Positions 1-3,927 of a stretch of 7,323 nt of DNA are shown here, one piece after another (the stretch's first letter is position 1; each line of letters starts with the position of its first letter). The DNA comes from Candidatus Parvarchaeota archaeon. Lineage in GTDB: Archaea > Nanobdellota > Nanobdellia > Parvarchaeales > Parvarchaeaceae. The notes beneath the pieces were generated by a model that was not told the origin of the DNA, did no database searches, and saw only the letters and a list, made by a program, of their open reading frames with translations. The position numbers and the translations under genes are program-made. The stretch spans positions 1 to 7,323 of the forward strand of contig DAHXLI010000040.1 in NCBI GenBank assembly GCA_027366075.1, read 5' to 3'.

Positions 1-1
1 C

Positions 2-136
2 GCACTGGCAATGTTTTTGATGCTCATGTTCTTGCCGTTCATACCTGGTCTTAAGAAGCTGCCCGATAAGTTTAAATTATATAAGCTGTTTTGGAACAGG
101 TTCACGAATCCTGCACAGAGAAAGAAACGCAAGTAG
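2..136 (+). CDS. C-terminal tail of a membrane protein (partial)
   Basis: The reading frame is open from the left edge and ends at TAG 134-136, leaving 44 residues. It begins with a strongly hydrophobic segment (ALAMFLMLMFLPFIPGL) and continues with a basic, aromatic tail rich in Lys and Arg. This is the usual layout of a last transmembrane helix followed by a cytoplasmic tail. The short pattern PFIPGL..LP......YK..W resembles the C-terminal ends of some archaeal b-type cytochrome or other redox membrane subunits. That is only a weak memory-based resemblance, and no haem ligands lie within the window. The gene starts outside the window, so its function cannot be assigned. Confidence 0.55.
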   Translation, partial: ALAMFLMLMFLPFIPGLKKLPDKFKLYKLFWNRFTNPAQRKKRK

Positions 137-318
137 ATCCAGATGCAAAAATCGCATGCGCTACGCTTGAGCCAGACATGATTGATTTCTTCTCTGCTCT
201 AAATATGGACACCACATAAGTCAATAGTATGCGGTGCCGTCAAAGGACACTGGCTGGAGGCAGTAAAGAATCGTATCATATACGCCGCTTTTCAGCACAG
301 AGAGGTAGTAAAAAACGC
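137..318. other. Intergenic region without a convincing gene
   Basis: About 180 bp lie between the membrane-protein tail and the next promoter. I see no RNA gene. A short frame is open at 82-219 but overlaps the preceding gene and has only a TTG start. A minor inverted repeat, CGTAT-CAT-ATACG, occurs at 272-284. Nothing else is clear. Confidence 0.5.
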
Positions 319-327
319 TTATAAATA
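319..327 (+). promoter_or_regulatory. TATA box for the GX3-repeat gene
   Basis: TTATAAATA follows an A-rich BRE-like stretch (AAAAAACGC). Its centre is about 34 bases upstream of ATG 357, so transcription would start near 349-350 and leave a leader of fewer than ten bases. This is typical archaeal promoter geometry. Confidence 0.55.
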
Positions 328-356
328 ACGAAAACCAAATTTAAATGAGATAAACT

Positions 357-839
357 ATGGGGAAAATGAATTTAGTAAAGCGAATGGGTTTAGCAGTAAT
401 ATTGTTCGGAAGCTATTTTGCGCCAGAAGAAACGCCGATGGATATGGTAAAAAGATTGCAGAAGAAATATTCTAATTTAAGGAACCCCGGCGACCCTTAT
501 CATCAAGGATTTATCGACGGTATACCATTTGGGGAGAAAAATGGGTTAAGCGATGGAATGAAGACGTTTCCAGAACCAAGGGATCCATATACGCCGAAAA
601 AAGTAACAATACCGGGAATGCCAATTCAGGAATACGCACTTAACGAATATACGATGGGATTCGCAGATGGGCATAATGAAGTCTATGATACGGTCTTTGG
701 CAGAATAACACGTAAAAGAACCAAGCAATTATTATACGGCGATGATTCGAATATCACTTATTACCCATTTGGTAGTTCGGACGGTTCAAACGGCGGAAAT
801 CCAAATGCTGGCACATACCAAGGCGAAGGTCACATGTAG
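357..839 (+). CDS. Uncharacterised 160-aa protein with GX3 glycine repeat
   Basis: I do not recognise this as a named family. Residues 51-67 form a regular repeat in which every fourth residue is glycine (G51, G55, G59, G63, G67, beginning GFIDG). A second, weaker unit starts at residue 101 (GFADG, then G115). The GF-x-DG plus GX3 pattern is reminiscent of the deca-GX3 motif of the eukaryotic Yae1/Lto1 proteins, which adapt Fe-S assembly to the ABCE1/Rli1 ATPase; any relationship is only inferred. The N-terminus (KR followed by GLAVILFGSYFA, residues 8-21) could be a weak signal peptide or anchor. The last 25 residues are rich in Gly, Asn and Ser and probably disordered. ATG 357 is chosen because it lies at the expected distance from the TATA box; M4 at 366 is an alternative. 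The gene is probably cotranscribed with the TFB-like gene 49 bp downstream. Confidence 0.75.
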   Translation: MGKMNLVKRMGLAVILFGSYFAPEETPMDMVKRLQKKYSNLRNPGDPYHQGFIDGIPFGEKNGLSDGMKTFPEPRDPYTPKKVTIPGMPIQEYALNEYTMGFADGHNEVYDTVFGRITRKRTKQLLYGDDSNITYYPFGSSDGSNGGNPNAGTYQGEGHM

Positions 840-888
840 ACTGGGAAAATGGAACGATCAAGAAGTGTCAAACGGGTAAAAACTTAGA

Positions 889-1497
889 ATGATGGAAACT
901 TCAAAACAAGAACAGGAAGCGGTAATCGAATTAAGGCGAGTATGTGATAGACTGAAAATATCAAACGACATTTTCAGAGAGGCTCTAGATTTTTATAAAA
1001 ATTGGTTATCACGAGCTCCTAAGACAAAATCTTTAGCTACCGAAAAAAGTGTTATGGCGGGATGTCTACTCGTAGCACTTAAAATACATAGGAAATTAAT
1101 ATCAAAGGACGAGATTGCCAATGCTTTCAATGAAAATGTAATAGGGGTGGCGCTGGCTTCGCATGTCATATGCCGTGCTGAAGGAATAAGCGAATCAATT
1201 TCATCACAGTTTTCTGCGGGAAAGGACAATCTTAAAACTGCAGTTGATGTAATTGGTATGAATCTTAACCTTTATGGGCAGACCATAGCGGATGCGGAAA
1301 AATTGGTAATAGACGCATATAATTTTGGAATAAAAAATGAACATTGGATGTACTGGGATATCGCAGGGGCATCTATTTTTATTGCTGCCAAGAAAAACGG
1401 TGAGAAAATAACATTAGAAGAGGTCGCGAAAAGATCAAAAACTGATAGTAAATTTTTACTTAAGAAAGTAAATGAAATAGCCAAAGCAATTAGATAA
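889..1497 (+). CDS. TFB/TFIIB-like protein: two cyclin repeats, no zinc ribbon
   Basis: The 202 residues appear to contain two tandem cyclin folds. Repeat 1 covers about 10-95 (core EKSVMAGCLLVALKIHRKLISKDEIANAF). Repeat 2 covers about 113-200 (core WDIAGASIFIAAKKNGEKITLEEVAKRSKTDSKFLLKKVNEI). Repeat 2 matches the TFB pattern of a small-residue helix (AGAS-IFIAA), a basic stretch, then a helix-turn-helix-like segment. In archaeal TFB the cyclin domains bind TBP and BRE DNA, while an N-terminal zinc ribbon and B-reader/linker recruit RNA polymerase. Those N-terminal parts are absent here: there are no CxxC pairs, and an in-frame TAA at 877-879 blocks any upstream extension. The length is about two thirds of a full TFB (roughly 300 aa). 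It may act as a promoter-binding regulator or competitor rather than a general initiation factor. No TATA box is evident directly upstream, so it is probably in an operon with the preceding gene. Confidence 0.75.
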   Translation: MMETSKQEQEAVIELRRVCDRLKISNDIFREALDFYKNWLSRAPKTKSLATEKSVMAGCLLVALKIHRKLISKDEIANAFNENVIGVALASHVICRAEGISESISSQFSAGKDNLKTAVDVIGMNLNLYGQTIADAEKLVIDAYNFGIKNEHWMYWDIAGASIFIAAKKNGEKITLEEVAKRSKTDSKFLLKKVNEIAKAIR

Positions 1498-1516
1498 AGA
1501 GGAGGAGATTTTGTAG

Positions 1517-1540
1517 ACTGTCTTTCAATCGACAGTTTTT
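1517..1540 (+). terminator. Hairpin plus T-tract terminator
   Basis: The arms ACTGTC (1517-1522) and GACAGT (1531-1536) flank an 8-base loop and run straight into a T tract through 1540. The structure lies 20 bp after the TFB-like gene and between convergent genes, where a + strand terminator is expected. Confidence 0.55.
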
Positions 1541-1546
1541 CTGATA

Positions 1547-1650
1547 TTAAAGATTGCTTTTGACTAGCCGGAGCAGTTTCTCTATTATGTCGTCAATTTT
1601 GGCTTTATTTCTATTCAAAAACGCTGGTTCGACGAAAAATCCCCTATATA
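1547..1650 (-). other. Out-of-frame C-terminal extension of the HEPN gene
   Basis: On the - strand, this frame, shifted by one base from the HEPN gene, encodes YRGFFVEPAFLNRNKAKI followed by a Leu/Ile-rich helix ending KSNL and TAA at 1547-1549. This matches how archaeal HEPN proteins of this type normally finish, with Y-x-G-F-F-V followed by a final helix. One extra T in the TATATA run at 1645-1650 would join it to the upstream frame and give a 140-aa protein. The stretch is therefore the lost end of the HEPN gene, not a separate gene. Confidence 0.6.
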
Positions 1651-1968
1651 CAATTCATTCCTTAATTTTCTAAGCTCGTCTATCAAGACTATCTCCGCTT
1701 GGGAGAATTCCTTATGGTTATGGGACAAGTAAGCGACTAAAGCTTCGTGGCTTAGAGTCTTATAGCCTTCTACCGCCATTAGGCCAGTTATGAGTTCTTT
1801 TATTATCTCGTAATAGTTTTCGACAGAAATGGACGTGAAGTCTGCTTTGTTTTCGAGTAACTTTAATGCGTCCCTCCTTATGCCGACCATTTTCACTATA
1901 GATCTTGCCATCTCTTTATCTTTAGAGACTTTTCTGACTGCGTCTTTAAGTTCTTCCCAGTTTTTCAT
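1615..1968 (-). CDS. HEPN domain protein (HepT-like), C-terminally frameshifted
   Basis: The predicted product is a small alpha-helical HEPN protein, the usual toxin half of a HEPN/MNT pair; canonical members are RNases that cut RNA or tRNA. Visible features are the helix SISVENYYEIIKELITGLMAVEGYKTLSHEAL (about residues 46-77) and the signature DELRKLRNELY near residue 100. The canonical RX4-6H motif would place His where this protein has Tyr or Ile (RNELYI as encoded, RNELYY if the frame is restored), so nuclease activity is doubtful. After residue 105 the encoded tail (GDFSSNQRF) is unlike the family, whereas the next frame carries the expected ending. The gene is therefore truncated by a 1-base shift, by a sequencing error, or is rescued by recoding. 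Its ATG overlaps the stop of the nucleotidyltransferase gene by 4 bp (ATGA), indicating translational coupling. Confidence 0.75.
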   Translation of the reverse strand: MKNWEELKDAVRKVSKDKEMARSIVKMVGIRRDALKLLENKADFTSISVENYYEIIKELITGLMAVEGYKTLSHEALVAYLSHNHKEFSQAEIVLIDELRKLRNELYIGDFSSNQRF

Positions 1969-2489
1969 GCGAATGCCTCCAAATATCCGTATAATTTTAT
2001 GCCGTTTGTTATATTATTGCGAAGTTCTTTGGACAAGGAAGAAAAGTCGTTAGTGGTGTGCAGGCTTATTTTTCTGCTTAGCAATTTTTCAAAAGTCGCA
2101 AGGTCCACTTCCTTTTTGCCAGAAACCATGAAAATATCGATGTCGCTACTCTCTATGTCCTCCCCCCTGGACGCAGAACCGAAAAGGACGATGCAATCTG
2201 GAGTGAATTCTTTGGCTAAAAACTCGACAAGACCAGAATCATGCACCGTCGTTATGTTATAAGCGAGTTTTTGGACGTTAAAGGCCATATTCCCAGAACT
2301 AGAATAAGTTTCGTAAATCCCCTCCTTTGCTCTTTTTATTAGCCCGTCTTTTTCGAGCTTATCCAGGTGCGCGCTTACCGAAGGAAGTCCTAGTTTTAAA
2401 ATCCTGCTGATTTCCCGCTTATGGAACTTCTTAGTGGGCCGCTTAAAGAATAAGGATAATACCTTATATGTGTTACAATATTGTATCAT
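1965..2489 (-). CDS. wHTH-nucleotidyltransferase fusion (MNT/MntA-like antitoxin)
   Basis: This 174-aa protein joins an N-terminal winged helix-turn-helix (about 7-65, recognition region REISRILKLGLPSVSAHLDKLEKDGL, wing RAKEGIYETY) to a minimal nucleotidyltransferase domain (about 80-174). The domain shows the polymerase-beta signature G104-S105-x3-G109 and S115-D116-I117-D118, whose two Asp residues bind metal. The usual third acidic residue is not obvious in the following strand (RKISLHTT). The ending NGIKLYGYLE is typical of archaeal MNT proteins. In characterised HEPN/MNT systems the MNT protein neutralises the HEPN toxin by AMPylating it. The attached DNA-binding domain suggests it also represses its own operon, and two palindromes sit on its promoter. 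ATG 2489 lies about 28 bases from a TATA box, consistent with leaderless translation. Confidence 0.85.
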   Translation of the reverse strand: MIQYCNTYKVLSLFFKRPTKKFHKREISRILKLGLPSVSAHLDKLEKDGLIKRAKEGIYETYSSSGNMAFNVQKLAYNITTVHDSGLVEFLAKEFTPDCIVLFGSASRGEDIESSDIDIFMVSGKKEVDLATFEKLLSRKISLHTTNDFSSLSKELRNNITNGIKLYGYLEAFA

Positions 2490-2517
2490 ATGATATAATT
2501 ATATATCAAGTGATATA
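2482..2517. promoter_or_regulatory. Tandem palindromic operators on the MNT-HEPN promoter
   Basis: Two related inverted repeats share the half-site TGATATA with a 2-base spacer. Site A, 2482-2497, reads TGTATCA-TA-TGATATA and covers the start codon of the wHTH-MNT gene. Site B, 2502-2517, reads TATATCA-AG-TGATATA and covers the TATA box. Their centres are exactly 20 bp apart, close to two helical turns, so dimers on both would face the same side of the DNA. The likely binder is the wHTH domain encoded immediately downstream (inference). Confidence 0.5.
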
Positions 2518-2521
2518 AATA
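2514..2521 (-). promoter_or_regulatory. TATA box of the MNT-HEPN operon (also reads as a + strand TATA box)
   Basis: On the - strand this reads TATTTATA and is centred about 28 bases upstream of ATG 2489, the right distance for a leaderless transcript. On the + strand the same bases read TATAAATA, so the element could also drive a rightward transcript starting near 2544. Confidence 0.45.
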
Positions 2522-2549
2522 GTTATCTGTCCAAAGCTGGTAAAGGTCT

Positions 2550-2579
2550 AAAATTCGGCTACCGGACTCGGTGAATTTT
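2550..2579. other. Long bulged hairpin in the MNT-ART intergenic region
   Basis: AAAATTC (2550-2556) pairs with GAATTTT (2573-2579), and ACCG (2561-2564) pairs with CGGT (2569-2572) around the tetraloop GACT. This gives 11 base pairs with a single 4-base bulge (GGCT). It could be an RNA element of a short + strand transcript, or a terminator for the leftward ART-like gene. I could not match it to a known RNA family. Confidence 0.35.
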
Positions 2580-2669
2580 GTCGTGAGTTTACCACTTGAA
2601 GTCGTGTTACCAGAAATCTTCAAAATAGAATTAAGAAAAAGAAAGTATAAAGGAAAGGAAGACGCTTAA
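2571..2669 (+). CDS. Possible 32-aa small ORF (GTG start)
   Basis: This GTG-initiated frame encodes NFVVSLPLEVVLPEIFKI followed by a basic tail (ELRKRKYKGKEDA) and ends 2 bp before the stop of the convergent ART-like gene. The alternation of hydrophobic residues with a charged tail looks protein-like, and a + strand TATAAATA lies 50 bp upstream at 2514-2521. There is no recognisable family, the start is non-ATG, and the upstream hairpin runs into the start. It may be a remnant or chance. Confidence 0.18.
   Translation: MNFVVSLPLEVVLPEIFKIELRKRKYKGKEDA
2622..2645 (-). terminator. T-rich termination tract after the ART-like gene
   Basis: On the - strand, 26-49 bases past the stop codon, the sequence is pyrimidine-rich with two T runs (CTTTCTTTTTCTTAA and CTATTTTG). 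Archaeal RNA polymerase commonly terminates at such tracts without a hairpin. Confidence 0.35.
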
Positions 2670-2670
2670 A

Positions 2671-3036
2671 CTAGACCAGCGGTTTAAATGCTATCCGCTT
2701 TACAATCTCTGAACTTGGAACCCCCATGTAAGTAAAACTACCGCTTAAATTCCCTTTATCAGAAAAATTGTATAATCTGACCCAGCGTATCGCCGATTTT
2801 GGTACTTTGTCGGCCCCGACTTCTGCTTCTATCATCGCATCTGTAATTTCATTGTCTCGACAAGAGCAACCAGATTCATAGCACGTTCTCCCGAGCGCCA
2901 ACTTAGACGCATCCACGTTTAACATCAAAGAATATACTGGCGCGCAATCGGCACTGAATCTTTTAGCGACACCAGAGAAAAGACTAAGAGGTATAAAATC
3001 GTATTTGCCCGTCCCCGCGGGCCCATAATCGTTCAT
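2671..3036 (-). CDS. Probable ADP-ribosyltransferase-like protein, catalytic C-terminal part
   Basis: The 121 residues from ATG 3036 resemble the second half of the R-S-E class of mono-ADP-ribosyltransferases, which transfer ADP-ribose from NAD to proteins. Visible are a strand and helix with the Ser motif (FIPLSLFSGVAKRFS, residues 14-28), then a core strand ending in Asp (YSLMLNVDASKL). An E-x-E pair follows in MIEAEVG (E70, E72), then VPKSAIRWV, like the usual last strand. E-x-E is typical of arginine-directed enzymes. A Cys-rich loop (C52, C57, C59) precedes the E-x-E. The Arg motif expected at the N-terminus lies upstream in the same open frame (IYRGF, Arg codon 3118-3120), so the true protein almost certainly begins before 3036. 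The best upstream ATG (3171) is separated from it by a TAG. The function is inferred from pattern only; the gene may be decayed. Confidence 0.5.
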   Translation of the reverse strand: MNDYGPAGTGKYDFIPLSLFSGVAKRFSADCAPVYSLMLNVDASKLALGRTCYESGCSCRDNEITDAMIEAEVGADKVPKSAIRWVRLYNFSDKGNLSGSFTYMGVPSSEIVKRIAFKPLV

Positions 3037-3171
3037 TGACTTGTACGAAGGCAGTATCTCATTTGAAGCCTGAGATATGACTTCTTCCAGTGGTTTTCTG
3101 TCTGGAATTGTGAAGCCACGATAAATGGTCCCTTGCTTTTTCTAACAACAGCGAAGAAAGTCCTTTGCCAT
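3037..3171 (-). pseudogene. 5' part of the ART-like gene, interrupted by in-frame TAG
   Basis: ATG at 3169-3171 is in frame with the ART-like ORF. The product would begin MAKDFLRCC, hit TAG at codon 10 (3142-3144), and continue KKQGTIYRGFTIPDRKPL into the downstream ORF for 166 codons in total. IYRGF looks like the catalytic Arg motif of the family. There is no ATG, GTG or TTG between the TAG and ATG 3036. The interruption is a nonsense mutation, a read-through or recoded stop, or the trace of frameshifts; another frame around 3127-3162 encodes the helix-like LSSLLLEKARDHLSWLH. Confidence 0.45.
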
Positions 3172-3183
3172 TCGAAGTCGTCC

Positions 3184-3192
3184 TATAAATAT
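3184..3192 (+). promoter_or_regulatory. TATA box in the divergent promoter region
   Basis: TATAAATAT lies 37-45 bases upstream of ATG 3229, giving a predicted start near 3213 and a leader of about 16 bases for the membrane-protein operon. Read on the - strand (ATATTTATA), it is also the only good TATA-like element near the 5' end of the ART-like gene, but it sits too close to ATG 3171 to serve that codon. Confidence 0.5.
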
Positions 3193-3228
3193 TATCATAT
3201 CATACTCTAATGATAAACTTACCAATGT

Positions 3229-3927
3229 ATGGATGAGAATCCCAGACAAAGCCGGCTTGAAAAGCTTTTGGAGCCGAAGGAAACGAAGCCGAACGGGCTT
3301 CGACAGCGTTTTCCGACGATTTATTCAGTTTTTTCAGAGTTAAAGACATCTTCGAACAAGATACTAAAGTTCGTTTTCTCGGCGGTAGCTTTGGGCGTGT
3401 TCGACGCCTCCGGCGGCGCGAATGCACTGCATTTCACTCAAGCAGGGGCGGCCATTCAGAATTACCTGCCCGCCGAATTCCAGGCTTACTTCCCATTTTT
3501 TGGCGCGCGCTTCCTTTATCAGACGACGCTTGTTGCCTTGGACTGCGGTTTGGCGATGTGGAGCCTGCAGGATAACAGATGGCGCAAGAAGAGAAATCTT
3601 ATGAACGCATCTATGACAGCGCCCCACGCAGCTTGCATGGACTATACTTCCGCAGCTATCATGGCTGGCAGGATAGATGTCCTGCCGCTGCCAAAGACAG
3701 ATTATAGCTGGCGCATAGAGACTTATGCACATACCCCCCTGAGCTGGTTCGCCGGATGGGTAGATGAACCTTCCAGACTTATCCCGGGCGCGATACAGGG
3801 CTATGATCTCGCGATATACGTGACTATAGGCTATGTCTGCGCGCAGGCGCTCGTAAGCGGTTACAAATACTTTAAGCTAAAAAGACTTAGCGCAAACGAT
3901 TGCAGCCAAGCTCTCGAGTATGGATAA
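3229..3927 (+). CDS. Uncharacterised 232-aa membrane protein, G+C-rich
   Basis: I do not recognise the family. A charged N-terminus (1-44, many Arg, Lys and Glu) is followed by probable membrane segments at about 46-64 (LKFVFSAVALGVFDASGGA), 92-113 (GARFLYQTTLVALDCGLAMWSL) and 193-212 (DLAIYVTIGYVCAQALVSGY), with a weaker hydrophobic stretch at 131-152. The 153-190 loop is rich in Trp, Pro and Asp and may face outside. The C-terminus is basic. Codon choice is visibly richer in G and C (runs such as GCCTCCGGCGGCGCG) than in the A/T-rich genes to its left, suggesting a different origin or strong constraint. The last 8 bases overlap the start of the glycosyltransferase gene, so the two are probably translationally coupled, and a role in the glycan locus (scaffold or polymer handling) is plausible. 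ATG 3229 fits the TATA spacing; an overlapping ATG at 3225 stops after three codons. Confidence 0.7.
   Translation: MDENPRQSRLEKLLEPKETKPNGLRQRFPTIYSVFSELKTSSNKILKFVFSAVALGVFDASGGANALHFTQAGAAIQNYLPAEFQAYFPFFGARFLYQTTLVALDCGLAMWSLQDNRWRKKRNLMNASMTAPHAACMDYTSAAIMAGRIDVLPLPKTDYSWRIETYAHTPLSWFAGWVDEPSRLIPGAIQGYDLAIYVTIGYVCAQALVSGYKYFKLKRLSANDCSQALEYG

Noticed and set aside
272..284. Inverted repeat CGTAT-CAT-ATACG
   Set aside because: The arms are only 5 bp in A/T-rich sequence, far from any TATA box, and unpaired with another copy.
1499..1508. Strong Shine-Dalgarno-like GAGGAGGAG right after the TFB-like gene
   Set aside because: The only nearby start (TTG 1511) is followed at once by TAG, and no open frame follows, so it decides no gene.
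1829..2262. + strand open frames opposite the HEPN and MNT genes
   Set aside because: They are antisense to genes with clear motifs and a 4-bp ATGA overlap.
2541..2600. Possible tRNA-like fold in the MNT-ART intergenic region
   Set aside because: The hairpin has no cloverleaf partners, T-loop consensus or CCA-type acceptor stem.
3364..3732. 122-aa open frame on the - strand within the membrane-protein gene
   Set aside because: It is antisense to a better supported + strand gene with promoter and operon overlap, and it has no recognisable motifs.
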